From NCBI GenBank assembly GCA_964615375.1, contig CAZTOW010000036.1, positions 1 through 64,000 on the forward strand: a stretch of DNA of 64,000 bases, read 5' to 3'. The DNA is from CAZKWG01 sp964615375 (GTDB taxonomy: Bacteria > Myxococcota_A > UBA796 > CAZKWG01). The notes beneath the pieces are model-generated. The model saw only the letters and a list, made by a program, of their open reading frames with translations, had not been told where the DNA came from and ran no database searches. Of this stretch, positions 42,530-51,054 are shown piece after piece; within the stretch, counting starts at the first letter, position 1; every line of letters begins with the position of its first letter. A program made the translations under genes and the position numbers.

Positions 42530-44560
42530 ATGCCCGCGCACACCTACTGCCGACTCTGTGAAGGCGCCTGCGGCCTCGTGGCCGAAGGCGCTCCCGAGCA
42601 CATCTCCGCCCTGAACCCCGATCCGACCGATCCGGTCTCCGAGGGCTTCGCCTGCGAGATCCCCGCTCGCTCGCTGGAGGCCATGCGCCGCCCGGACCGG
42701 ATCACGCGCCCGATGAAGCGCGTGGACGGGAAGCTGGTGCCCGCCACCTGGGAGGAGGCGGTGCGCGACATCGGCGCGCGGCTCAAGGCCGTCCGCGCGC
42801 GAACGGGGCCGTCCAGCGTGGCGATCTCGCTGGGGGAGGCGGCGCAGCGCTCGGCGCGCGTGCTGGCCCGCGGGCTCGCCTTCGGGGTGGGCATGGGCAC
42901 GCCCAACGTCTTCACCTCGCTGGTGTCGGGGGCGGGGCCGCGGCTGCACATGACGGAGCTGATGCTCGGTCACCCGGCGCCGCTGCTCTCGGACCTGGGG
43001 CGCGCGCACTACGTGGTGCTGCTGGGCGGCGACCAGCGCCAGCACCACTGGGGCCCCGGCAACCTCGGCATGGCCCACGAGAAGTGGATCGCGTTCTCGC
43101 GGAAGACCAAGGGCACCAAGGTCGTGGTGGCCGACCCGCGCAAGACCGCGCTGGCGGCGGCCATGGATCAGCACCTCGCCATCCGGCCGGGCACGGAGCC
43201 CTGGTTCCTGCTCGGGCTGCTCAGCGCGACCGTGAAGGGCGACTGGGGCGACAAGCACTACATCACCTCGTTCACGCGGCACTCCGAGCGGCTCGGGGAC
43301 GCGCTCTCCGCCTGGCCGGTGGACCGCTGCGCCGAGATCTGCGGCGTGCCGGCCGCGCAGCTCTCCGGCGTGGGGCTGAAGCTATCGCGCGCGGCGATGG
43401 GCGTGGTCCACCCGGGCCCGGGGACCTTCCAGAACGAGCTGGCGGGCCTGGGCGCCTGGGCCTGGCTCGCGCTTCACACGCTGACGGCCAACACGCTGCG
43501 GCCGGGCGGGCTCTACGAGCACCGCGGCTTCGTGGACCTGCACGGGCTCCTGGCCGCGCTGCCCATCGAGGGCGCGCCGCGCACGCGCGTCCACGGCTTC
43601 CCGCTCCTGATGCTGCAGGCGCCCCAGACGGCGCTGACCGACGAGATCCTGACCCCCGGCGAGGGGCAGGTGCGCGCGCTGATCTGCGTGTCCAGCGACC
43701 CGGCGAGCGAGCTGGCCGGCTCGCGCAAGGCGGCCGAGGCCCTGGACGGGCTGGATCTCCTGGTCTGCCTGGCCCGGCACGAGGACCAGACGGCGGCGAA
43801 GGCCCACTGGGTGCTGCCCATCCCGCACCCCTGGGAGCGCGAGGACATCAACCTCTTCGACGGCGCCCTGCTGCCCGTCCACGGCGTGGCGCGGGCCCCG
43901 GCGGTCTCGACCCCGCCCGGTGAGGTGCGCCTCGAGGAGGACATCCTGCGCGACCTCTTCCAGGCGGTCCGGCCGGGCGTGCGCAACGCCGTGTGGGGGA
44001 GCCACCTCGTGGTGGCGGCCAACCTGCTGGCGCGCGCGGACCTGGACACCTGGGAGAAGCGCCTCCTGGACTTCGTGGACGAGGGCGCGCACGACAAGCT
44101 CGCGGCGGAGCCCCACCGCCTCCACCTGGGCGACACCGACCGCTCGGGCTGGCGCGTCACCACGCCCGACGGGCGCATCGACCTGCTCCCCGACGTGGTG
44201 GCCGAGCAGCTCGCCCGCCTCACGGCCCCCGAGCGGGACGCCGACCGCCCCTTCGTGCTGCGCACCTCGCGCCCCGTGGACCGCGCGCCGGATCGCTGGC
44301 ACCGCGCGGGCACGGAGGATCCTGGGCTCTCGCTGCACCCGGACAGCGGCTTCGCCGAGGGCGCGCGCGTTCGCGTGGTCACCCGGCACGGCGAGGCGGT
44401 GGCGCGCGTGCGGCTCGACCCGACGCTGCGCGCGGATACGGCGGATCTCCCTATGGGATTCGAGGCCGACGTCGGCGCGCTCCTGAGCGCCTCGCAGGTG
44501 TGCCCCATCACGGGCGCCCCGGCGCGTGATGGTCTGTCCTGCGCCATCCGCCCAGCCTGA
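42530..44560 (+). CDS. Molybdopterin (MopB-family) oxidoreductase (676 aa)
   Basis: Large-subunit-like enzyme of the formate dehydrogenase/nitrate reductase superfamily. An N-terminal 4Fe-4S site is visible: Cys7, Cys10, Cys14 and Cys42 (C-x2-C-x3-C-x27-C). Then come RPMKRVDGKLVPATWEEAV, YVVLLGGDQ, KVVVADPRKTALA and IRPGTEPWFLLGLL, the usual bis-MGD-binding run, and a C-terminal cap domain (FVLRTSRPVDRAPDRWH, GFAEGARVRVVTRHGEAVARV). No Tat signal is present, so it is cytoplasmic. It lacks the Cys or Sec normally seen at the Mo ligand position of formate dehydrogenases. Substrate unknown; no small subunits nearby. Confidence 0.88.
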   Translation: MPAHTYCRLCEGACGLVAEGAPEHISALNPDPTDPVSEGFACEIPARSLEAMRRPDRITRPMKRVDGKLVPATWEEAVRDIGARLKAVRARTGPSSVAISLGEAAQRSARVLARGLAFGVGMGTPNVFTSLVSGAGPRLHMTELMLGHPAPLLSDLGRAHYVVLLGGDQRQHHWGPGNLGMAHEKWIAFSRKTKGTKVVVADPRKTALAAAMDQHLAIRPGTEPWFLLGLLSATVKGDWGDKHYITSFTRHSERLGDALSAWPVDRCAEICGVPAAQLSGVGLKLSRAAMGVVHPGPGTFQNELAGLGAWAWLALHTLTANTLRPGGLYEHRGFVDLHGLLAALPIEGAPRTRVHGFPLLMLQAPQTALTDEILTPGEGQVRALICVSSDPASELAGSRKAAEALDGLDLLVCLARHEDQTAAKAHWVLPIPHPWEREDINLFDGALLPVHGVARAPAVSTPPGEVRLEEDILRDLFQAVRPGVRNAVWGSHLVVAANLLARADLDTWEKRLLDFVDEGAHDKLAAEPHRLHLGDTDRSGWRVTTPDGRIDLLPDVVAEQLARLTAPERDADRPFVLRTSRPVDRAPDRWHRAGTEDPGLSLHPDSGFAEGARVRVVTRHGEAVARVRLDPTLRADTADLPMGFEADVGALLSASQVCPITGAPARDGLSCAIRPA

Positions 44561-44597
44561 CACTGAATAGATGGCTGGGTTCGTCACTTCCTTATGC

Positions 44598-44622
44598 GTG
44601 ACGTTTTTCGTCACTTTTATTT
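44598..44622 (+). terminator. Intrinsic terminator after the molybdopterin gene
   Basis: GTGACG-TTTTT-CGTCAC is followed by TTTTATTTG, a classic hairpin plus T tract. It sits in an unusually AT-rich patch (44561-44640) in which TTCGTCACTT occurs twice (44579 and 44607) and CGTCAC again at 44642; the repeats might also serve as binding sites for the next gene. Confidence 0.7.
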
Positions 44623-44670
44623 GTAAATGTGCCTGAGGTAACGTCACGACACTTCCCATCGGAGGTCCCC

Positions 44671-45510
44671 GTGTCGCGCCCTCTCCTCTCGATCACGCTC
44701 CTTGGTCTGCTCAGCGGCTGCCCCACGCCCCCCACGGCGTATGAGAGCACCGGGACCAACAACAGCTCCTCTCAGGCGCAGTCGTCCTCGCAGCAGCAGG
44801 GACAGCAGAGCCAGCCGAACAACACCATGATGGATCTGAGCCAGGTCACGCCTCAGAAGACCCAGGAGCAGATCAAGAGCGAAGCCCACGTGACCATCTC
44901 GGGGACCATCTCCGGGAGCTGCAAGGGCAAGGTTCGCATCGACGTCATCAGCGACGCGCCGCCCACGCCGGGCGGGCCGATGGGGCCGCTCACGCAGCTC
45001 GACCTCACCTCGGTGGGCGCCTACTCGCTGGCCCTCCCGACCGGGACCAGCGCGCGCCTCGCCTGCCTGTGCGACAACGACGGCGACAACAAGATCACGG
45101 CCGGCACGGACGGGATGTCCAAGCCCACGACCGTGAGTGAGGCCAAGACCGACCAGAAGGACGTGAACATCACCATCGAGGACATCCCCACGCAGCCCTC
45201 TCAGGGCGGCGGCGGCGGCGGCCAGATGGGCGGCGGTGGCGGCCAGATGGGCGGCGGCGGCCAGATGGGCGGCGGCGGCCAGATGGGCGGCGGCGGCCAG
45301 ATGGGCGGTGGCGGCCAGATGGGCGGTGGCGGCCAGATGGGCGGTGGCGGCCAGATGGGCGGCGGTGGCGGCCAGATGATGGGCGGCGGCGGCGGCCAGA
45401 TGATGGGCGGCGGTGGCGGCCAGATGGGCGGCGGCGGCGGCCAGATGGGCGGCGGCGGCGGCCAGATGATGGGCGGCGGCCAGATGGGCGGCGGTCAGGG
45501 CGGCAAGTAG
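44671..45510 (+). CDS. Lipoprotein with KEAHVT-type domain and GGGQM repeat tail (279 aa)
   Basis: The GTG at 44671 has GGAGG six bases upstream and starts a signal sequence ending in lipobox LSGC (Cys17). A Ser/Gln/Asn-rich spacer (~20-55) leads to a ~110-residue domain (KSEAHVTISGTISGSC, GAYSLALPTGTSARLACLCDNDGDNK) paralogous to the domain of the lipoprotein at 806-1546. From ~175 on the protein is about twenty GGGGGQM or GGGGQMM units. The tail has no charged residues and could be a flexible or sticky surface extension. Function unknown. Confidence 0.7.
   Translation: MSRPLLSITLLGLLSGCPTPPTAYESTGTNNSSSQAQSSSQQQGQQSQPNNTMMDLSQVTPQKTQEQIKSEAHVTISGTISGSCKGKVRIDVISDAPPTPGGPMGPLTQLDLTSVGAYSLALPTGTSARLACLCDNDGDNKITAGTDGMSKPTTVSEAKTDQKDVNITIEDIPTQPSQGGGGGGQMGGGGGQMGGGGQMGGGGQMGGGGQMGGGGQMGGGGQMGGGGQMGGGGGQMMGGGGGQMMGGGGGQMGGGGGQMGGGGGQMMGGGQMGGGQGGK
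45206..45505 (+). repeat. GGCGGCGGCCAGATG coding minisatellite
   Basis: About 300 bases of tandem 15-18 base units encode the (G3-5)QM tail of the lipoprotein. Units differ only by GGT/GGC swaps and occasional ATGATG doubling, which suggests ongoing length change. Confidence 0.9.
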
Positions 45511-45533
45511 GCCAGCGCCCCGAGGCGAGGCCC

Positions 45534-47102
45534 CTAATTCGTGACGCTGGCTCCGCTCGGACCCGCGTCGCGGGTGCTGGTGGCCTCGTCATCGTCCTCC
45601 CAGCCCGTGCCGGGCAGGTAGACGACGTTCTCGAAGGGCCGGCTCTCCACCATCTGCGCCCGCGGGTTGGTGAGAAAGGAGAGGATCTCCAGCCCCCCGG
45701 GCAGGCCGTTGGCGGCCCGACCGAGCCCGACCCCGGCGATGCGCAGGCTGGCGCCGATGGTCCCGCGGTTGATGTTCAGCGTGCCCGTGCGCAGGCGCTC
45801 GCGGAGCTCGTGCAGCAGCGGGTTGTCGAGCGCGGTGAACACGCTGGTCGCGCCGCGGAAGGCTGACTGGTTGTGGAGCATCACCGCCTCCTCCCAGCCG
45901 CTCACGCGGTAGAGCATGAGGATGGGGCCGGGCGGCTCCTCGTCCAGGTAGGGGTGTCCGTTCTCCCAGGCGATCCGGTAGATCGCGGGGCGCACGTAGA
46001 AGCCCTTGCGCCCGCCGGGTGACTCGGCCCTCCCCTCCAGCAGCGGGCTGTGGCCGGCGCCGGAGAGGGCGCGCAGGAAGCGCCGGTAGCGCGCGCGCTG
46101 GTTCTCCGAGATCAGCGGGCCCATGAAGACGTCGGGCTCGCCCCCGTGGCCCATGCGCAGCGCGGCGCTGCGCTTGACGAGCGCCTCGGCGAAGGCGTCG
46201 AAGATGCGGTCGGTGACGAAGACGCGGGCGGTGGACGTGTGGCGCTGGCCGCTGGAGAGGAAGGCGCCCACCATGATCTCGTAGACGGAGCGCTCGATCT
46301 CGGCGTCGTCCAGGACGATGGCCATGCCCTTGCCGCCGCACTGGAGGAGCTGCGGGAGCTCGGGCCGCGAGGAGGTGGCCTGGCGGATGGACTGGGCGGT
46401 GGCGTAGCTGCCGCTGAAGAGCACCGCGTCGAGCCCGGTGTTCGCCACCAGCCGGTGCCCCACCACCGAGCCCGGCCCCTGCACGAGGTTGAAGGTCCCG
46501 CGGGGCAGCCGACACCCGTCCAGCAGCTCGGCGATGGCCTGACCGGAGCCGGGCACGTACTTGCTCGGCTTGAAGACCACGGCGTTGCCCGCCAGCAGAG
46601 CCGCGGCGATCTGGGTCGCCGGCAGCAGCAGGGGGAAGGTATACGGCGAGAGCACGCCCACGACCCCGCGCGGGACGCGGTCGCTGCGCGCGCCGATGTC
46701 CTCCATCACCCGGGGCGCCAGCAGCGTGATGCCGTCGTCCAGGAAGAGGTCCAGCGCGCGCGCCGTGGCCAGCACCTCCTGGCGGGTCTCCCACAGCGGG
46801 CGCCCGGTCTCGCGCAGCATGAGCCGCGCCAGCTTCTCCTGGTTGCGCGAGATCCCGTCTCGGAAGCGCCGGATGGCCCCCGCGCGGTCGTTGAGCGAGA
46901 CCCGGCGCCAGGTGCGCAGCCCGCTGGCGGCGAAGCTCACGGCCTCATCGACGTTGGCCTCCGAGAAGGGGAAGCGCCCCAGGACATCGTCGCGATCTCC
47001 CGGGTTCACCCCGTTGATGTAGCCGTCCACACGCTCGGGCTTGAGGAAGGAGCCGAAGATGTAGTCGCCCTTGCGGAGCAGCGGGTCTCTTGCCTGGGGC
47101 AC
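45534..47102 (-). CDS. Aldehyde-dehydrogenase-fold protein lacking catalytic residues (522 aa)
   Basis: Full-length ALDH-superfamily protein, closest in pattern to AstD (succinylglutamic semialdehyde dehydrogenase). The NAD-binding region (AGNAVVFKPSKYVPGSG, VLFSGSYATA) and C-terminal GTLNINRGTIGASL are intact. The three key residues are changed: the Asn of PYNFP is Thr155 (PYTFP), the Glu of LELGGK is Gln254 (LQCGGK), and the nucleophile in GQxC is His288 (SGQRHTS). I checked the codons. A dehydrogenase reaction through a thiohemiacetal is therefore unlikely; it may bind NAD or an aldehyde as a sensor or structural protein. GTG start at 47102 with GAGG upstream; divergent from the cystathionine beta-synthase gene. 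Confidence 0.85.
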   Translation of the reverse strand: MPQARDPLLRKGDYIFGSFLKPERVDGYINGVNPGDRDDVLGRFPFSEANVDEAVSFAASGLRTWRRVSLNDRAGAIRRFRDGISRNQEKLARLMLRETGRPLWETRQEVLATARALDLFLDDGITLLAPRVMEDIGARSDRVPRGVVGVLSPYTFPLLLPATQIAAALLAGNAVVFKPSKYVPGSGQAIAELLDGCRLPRGTFNLVQGPGSVVGHRLVANTGLDAVLFSGSYATAQSIRQATSSRPELPQLLQCGGKGMAIVLDDAEIERSVYEIMVGAFLSSGQRHTSTARVFVTDRIFDAFAEALVKRSAALRMGHGGEPDVFMGPLISENQRARYRRFLRALSGAGHSPLLEGRAESPGGRKGFYVRPAIYRIAWENGHPYLDEEPPGPILMLYRVSGWEEAVMLHNQSAFRGATSVFTALDNPLLHELRERLRTGTLNINRGTIGASLRIAGVGLGRAANGLPGGLEILSFLTNPRAQMVESRPFENVVYLPGTGWEDDDEATSTRDAGPSGASVTN

Positions 47103-47166
47103 GGGGGAGCCTCGCGGGTGCAGCGAGAGTATAGCCCGCGGCGCGCGTGCCTGCGGGTGGGGGGCC

Positions 47167-47182
47167 GGCAGGTTACGTGCCC
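47167..47182 (-). promoter_or_regulatory. Weak sigma-54-like element upstream of the ALDH-like gene
   Basis: The minus strand reads GGGCACGTAACCTGCC: GG and GC are ten bases apart and GGCACG is exact, but the -12 half (CTGCC) differs from TTGCW. It would start a transcript about 53 bases before the GTG at 47102. Much weaker than the other two sites. Confidence 0.25.
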
Positions 47183-47213
47183 GCGTCCTATCCTGTCGCC
47201 CCACGGAGGCGTC

Positions 47214-48593
47214 GTGCACAACGTCCATTCCAACATCCTCCAGTGCGTCGGCGACACGCCGCTCGTTCGCCTGAACCGGCTCGCCGCGGACCACCGGGCG
47301 ACCCTCTACGCCAAGCTCGAGTACATGAACCCGGGCGGCTCGGTGAAGGATCGCATCGCGCTCCAGATCATCGAGGACGGCGAGCGCGCGGGCCTGCTCA
47401 AGCCGGGCGGAACCATCGTCGAGGCCACCAGCGGCAACACCGGCGCCGGGCTGGCCATGGTCGCGGCGCTCAAGGGCTACAAGACCATCTTCGTGCTGCC
47501 CGACAAGCAGAGCGAGGAGAAGCGCGCAGCCCTGCGCGCCTGGGGCGCCCGCGTCGTGATCTGCCCGACGAACGTGACCCCCGAGGATCCGCGCTCCTAC
47601 TACAAGACCGCGGAGCGGCTGGTGGAGGAGACCCCCAACAGCTTCTACGCGAACCAGTACCACAACCCCTCGAACCCCGAGGCCCACTACCGGATGACGG
47701 GCCCGGAGATCTACCGGCAGCTCGACGGGCGCATCGACGTCTTCATCGCCGGGCTGGGCACGGGCGGGACGATCAGCGGCATCGGGCGCTACCTGAAGGA
47801 GCAGGACCCGAACATCAAGGTGGTCGGCATCGACCCGGTGGGCTCGCTGTACTTCGACTACTTCCACACGGGCCAGCTCACCCAGCCCCACACCTACGTC
47901 GTCGAGGGCATCGGCGAGGACTTCCTCCCCAGCACGATGAACTTCGACTACGTGGACGACGTCATCCGCGTCAACGACAAGGAGTGCTTCCAGGTCACCC
48001 GGCGCCTGGTGCGCGAGGAGGGGATGTTCTGCGGCGCCTCCTCCGGCGCGGCGGTGGCGGGGGCGCTGCGCTACCTCGGGCTGCACGATCGCGAGGGCCT
48101 GAGCGCCGTGGTCCTGCTGCCGGACAGCGGCAGCCGCTATCTCTCCAAGGTCTTCAACGACGCCTGGATGCGCGAGAACGGCTTCCTGGAGCCGGAGACG
48201 AACCTGGGCACCGTCCAGGACATCCTGAGCGGCCGCGGCGAGCGCGCGCTGGTGACCGTGAGCGCGTCGAGCACGGTGGCGGAGGTCATCGGGCGCCTGA
48301 AGCTCCACGGCATCTCCCAGGTACCGGTGATGGACGGCGATCGCCTGGTCGGCATCATCTCGGAGACCCGCCTGCTGGAGCGCGCGCTCCGCGGCGGCTC
48401 CTCGGACGCCCCGGTGCGCGAGCTGGTCCAGGCCGACTACTGCACGGTGGACCGCCAGACGGTGGTCCCGGTCGTCACCGAGCTCTTCCGTCGGTCCAAG
48501 GTCGCGATCGTGGTCGAGGGCAGCCGCCCCGTGGACATCATCACGCGCATCGACCTCATCGACTTCATCTCCAAGAAGAGCCAGGCCAGCTGA
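47214..48593 (+). CDS. cbs: Cystathionine beta-synthase with C-terminal CBS pair (459 aa)
   Basis: PLP enzyme that joins homocysteine and serine into cystathionine; a cysteine-synthase activity cannot be excluded. The PLP Lys45 is in GGSVKDR, the substrate loop is TSGNTGAGL, the phosphate loop is GTGGTISGIGRYLKE, and FCGASSGAAVAGAL is the conserved C-terminal strand. Residues ~325-455 are two CBS domains (SSTVAEVIGRLKLHGISQVPVMDGDRLVGIIS, then VTELFRRSKVAIVV), possibly adenosyl-ligand regulated. No haem-binding N-terminus. The start is a GTG at 47214 behind GGAGG. It is followed seven bases later by the gamma-synthase/lyase gene, so both transsulfuration steps are in one operon. Confidence 0.93.
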   Translation: MHNVHSNILQCVGDTPLVRLNRLAADHRATLYAKLEYMNPGGSVKDRIALQIIEDGERAGLLKPGGTIVEATSGNTGAGLAMVAALKGYKTIFVLPDKQSEEKRAALRAWGARVVICPTNVTPEDPRSYYKTAERLVEETPNSFYANQYHNPSNPEAHYRMTGPEIYRQLDGRIDVFIAGLGTGGTISGIGRYLKEQDPNIKVVGIDPVGSLYFDYFHTGQLTQPHTYVVEGIGEDFLPSTMNFDYVDDVIRVNDKECFQVTRRLVREEGMFCGASSGAAVAGALRYLGLHDREGLSAVVLLPDSGSRYLSKVFNDAWMRENGFLEPETNLGTVQDILSGRGERALVTVSASSTVAEVIGRLKLHGISQVPVMDGDRLVGIISETRLLERALRGGSSDAPVRELVQADYCTVDRQTVVPVVTELFRRSKVAIVVEGSRPVDIITRIDLIDFISKKSQAS

Positions 48594-48600
48594 GGCGCGC

Positions 48601-49707
48601 ATGAAGACCGGGAACCTGCACCTCGACACCCTGGCCATCCACGGCGGCCAGGAGCCGGAGCCGATCACCGGCGCCGTCATGACCCCCATCTTCCAGACCT
48701 CCACCTACGCCCAGCCGGGCCCGGGAGAGGGGAAGTGGGAGTACAGCCGCACCCACAACCCCACGCGCACCGCGCTCCAGGGCTGCCTGGCCGCGCTGGA
48801 GGGGGCGAAGCACGGCCTGTGCTTCTCGTCCGGGCTCGCCGCCACCGACACCCTCCTGCGCACGCTGAAGCCGGGCGACCGCGTGATCTGCGGCGACGAC
48901 GTCTACGGCGGGACCTACCGGCTGTTCACGAAGGTCTGCGCCGGCTTCGGGATCCACTTCGAGTTTGTGGACCTCTCGGTGCCCGACGTGCAGGTCCCCG
49001 CCGGCACCACGCTGGTCTGGGCGGAGTCCCCCACGAACCCGCTGCTGAAGGTCACGGACCTGCGCGCGCTGGCCGACAAGGCCCACGCCGCGGGGGCCCG
49101 GCTGGTGGTGGACAACACCTTCGCCACGCCGGTCTTCCAGCGCCCCCTCTCGCTGGGCGCGGACGCCGTGGTCCACAGCACCACCAAGTACCTGAACGGG
49201 CACTCGGACGTGGTGGGCGGGGCCATCCTGCTCAACGACGACGCCTGGGCGGAGCGCCTCGCCTTTCTCCAGAACGCCGTGGGCGCCGTGCCGGGGCCCA
49301 TGGACTGCTTCCTGGTGCTGCGCGGCCTGAAGACCCTGCACCTGCGCATGGCGCGTCACCAGGAGTCGGCCAGGATCCTGGCCGACTGGCTCGCGGCGCG
49401 CGGAGACGTCACGCGCGTCCACTACCCGGGCTTCGGGGGCATGGTCAGCTTCGTGCTGGACGGCGACCTGGACGCCGCCGCGCGCTTCGTGAAGGCCACG
49501 CGGATCTTCACCCTGGCCGAGAGCCTGGGCGGCGTGGAGAGCCTGATTGAGCTCCCCGCCATCATGACCCACGCCTCCATCCCCGCCGCGCGCCGCGCCG
49601 AGATCGGGCTCCCCGACGGCCTCATCCGGCTGTCCATCGGCGTCGAGCACATCGACGACCTGCGCGCCGACCTGGAGAGCGCCTTCGACGCCGCCTTCCA
49701 GCGGTGA
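48601..49707 (+). CDS. Cystathionine gamma-synthase/lyase with a short internal deletion (368 aa)
   Basis: Cys/Met-metabolism PLP enzyme (aspartate aminotransferase fold I). PLP Lys196 is in HSTTKYLNGHSDVVGG; YSRTHNPTRTALQ, WAESPTNPLLKV and SLGGVESLIELPAIMTHAS are standard. After VHYPG at ~277 the protein goes straight to FGGMVSF, whereas relatives carry about 17 more residues (PGLPSHPQHELAKRQMSGFGGM). That segment lines the active-site entrance, so activity or specificity may be altered. Partner of the cystathionine beta-synthase just upstream; lyase in the cysteine direction is the likelier role. It overlaps the glycosyltransferase gene by four bases. Confidence 0.88.
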   Translation: MKTGNLHLDTLAIHGGQEPEPITGAVMTPIFQTSTYAQPGPGEGKWEYSRTHNPTRTALQGCLAALEGAKHGLCFSSGLAATDTLLRTLKPGDRVICGDDVYGGTYRLFTKVCAGFGIHFEFVDLSVPDVQVPAGTTLVWAESPTNPLLKVTDLRALADKAHAAGARLVVDNTFATPVFQRPLSLGADAVVHSTTKYLNGHSDVVGGAILLNDDAWAERLAFLQNAVGAVPGPMDCFLVLRGLKTLHLRMARHQESARILADWLAARGDVTRVHYPGFGGMVSFVLDGDLDAAARFVKATRIFTLAESLGGVESLIELPAIMTHASIPAARRAEIGLPDGLIRLSIGVEHIDDLRADLESAFDAAFQR

Positions 49708-50849
49708 GGATCGCCAGCATCGTCGCCAGCCCGGGCGTACCGGCGCGCGGCCCCTCGGGCTCCAGCGCGCACGTCCGCGGGCTGGCGCGAGGGCTGGAGG
49801 CGCTCTCGCACGAGGTGACGATCTGGGCCGCCCGCGCGGTGGACCGGCGCGGCGCCCACGGGGAGCCGGTGCGGGTGGTGGAGACCGGCGCGCCCGGCTG
49901 GCCCTCCTGGCTCGAGCCCTGGCGCGAGCTCTCGGAGGTCTGGGCGGCCCGGCGCCTGGCGCGCGCGCTCGTGGAGCGGGCCCACGCGGGCGAGGGGCCG
50001 GAGCTGATCCTCGAGCGCCACGGGCTCTGGAGCGACGCCGGCTGGCGGGCCTCGGACGCGCTGGGCGTCCCCTGGGTGCTGGAGGTCAACGCGCCCCTGC
50101 TCGCGGAGCGCGCCCGCTACGAGAGCGTGCGCCTGCCGCGCCTCGCCGCCCGCTGGGAGCGGGAGGTGCTGCGCGCCGCGCCTGTGATCGTCGCCGTGAG
50201 CGACTGGCTGGTGGGCTGGCTCGTGGGCGAGATCGGCTGCAAGAACGTCCACAAGGTCTGGAACGGCTGCGAGGCCCTGCCGGGCTCCCGGGCCGCGGGC
50301 CGCGCGCGCCTGGGCGTCCCCGAGGGCGAGCCCGTGATCGGGCTGGTCGGCTCCATGAAGCCCTGGCACGGGCTCGAGGCCGCGGCCCGGCTGGCGAGGG
50401 CGCTCGGGGCCCGCCTGGCCCTGGTCGGCCCGGCACCGGCGAAGCCCATCCCCGACGCCCTCCTCACCGGCCACCTGGGGCCGCAGGCCCTCTCCGACGT
50501 GGTCGCCGCCCTCGACCTCGGGCTCGCGCCCTACCCCGCTGACGCGCCGCCCTGGTTCTGCCCGCTCAAGATCCTCGACTACCGCGCGCAGGGGACCCCG
50601 GTGCTGGCGAGCGATCTCGGCGAGGCCCGGGGCCTCGTGGGCGAGGGCGGGGAGCTGGTCCCCCCCGGGGACGAGGCGGCGCTGCTGGAGGCGGCCCGGC
50701 GCTGGCTCGGGCGGCGGGCCCCGGTCCACGCCCGACCCTGGCGGAGGGTCGCGGAAGAGGTGCTGGCCCTCATAAACTCCGACCACGGTCCGATCGTGAA
50801 TTCTCACCTGAATTCTTCCACTTTTTCGCAAACCCACACACAAGCCTGA
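49704..50849 (+). CDS. Glycosyltransferase family 4-like protein (381 aa)
   Basis: GT-B fold glycosyltransferase. The GTG start at 49704 overlaps the previous stop (GTGA), so translation is coupled. N-domain: MRIASIVASPGVPARGPSGSSAHVRGL with the acceptor-site Gly/Ser loop, and VIVAVSDWLVGWL. C-domain: VIGLVGSMKPWHGLEAA, LALVGPAP, ALSDVVAALDLGLAPYP, FCPLKILDYRAQGTPVLASD (the nucleotide-sugar site, PLKxxEY-like), GGELVPPGDEAALLEA. The last ~25 residues are AT-coded and Ser/Asn/His-rich, unlike the rest. Sugar and acceptor are unknown; it is probably for surface polysaccharide or glycolipid. Confidence 0.85.
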   Translation: MRIASIVASPGVPARGPSGSSAHVRGLARGLEALSHEVTIWAARAVDRRGAHGEPVRVVETGAPGWPSWLEPWRELSEVWAARRLARALVERAHAGEGPELILERHGLWSDAGWRASDALGVPWVLEVNAPLLAERARYESVRLPRLAARWEREVLRAAPVIVAVSDWLVGWLVGEIGCKNVHKVWNGCEALPGSRAAGRARLGVPEGEPVIGLVGSMKPWHGLEAAARLARALGARLALVGPAPAKPIPDALLTGHLGPQALSDVVAALDLGLAPYPADAPPWFCPLKILDYRAQGTPVLASDLGEARGLVGEGGELVPPGDEAALLEAARRWLGRRAPVHARPWRRVAEEVLALINSDHGPIVNSHLNSSTFSQTHTQA

Positions 50850-50858
50850 CGAAAAGTG
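50819..50858 (+). terminator. Stem-loop spanning the glycosyltransferase stop codon
   Basis: CACTTTTTCG (50819-50828) pairs with CGAAAAGTG (50850-50858), with one extra T, in the AT-rich end of the gene. It likely terminates the three-gene operon. Up to 51054 there is only the leader of the RRM gene; a 62-codon frame at 50888 is not convincing. Confidence 0.4.
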
Positions 50859-51054
50859 CTGGAAATTGGGCGACAAGCCCGCTCGCTGTGGATAGTCAGC
50901 GCATGGCCTCGTACAAGGGAAGGCTGCTCCATGCCCCGACGACGGTTCTCGTGACCATGTCTGGAGAGGGCGCCCTCTGGTCCCCGGGTTGGCCGGGTCC
51001 GAGGTACGCTGATGGAGAGATGACGCCGGTCATACCGGCACAGGGTGAATCGAC

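Noticed and set aside
45206..45505. CRISPR-like regular repeats
   Set aside because: The units are adjacent coding repeats without unique spacers and keep one reading frame.
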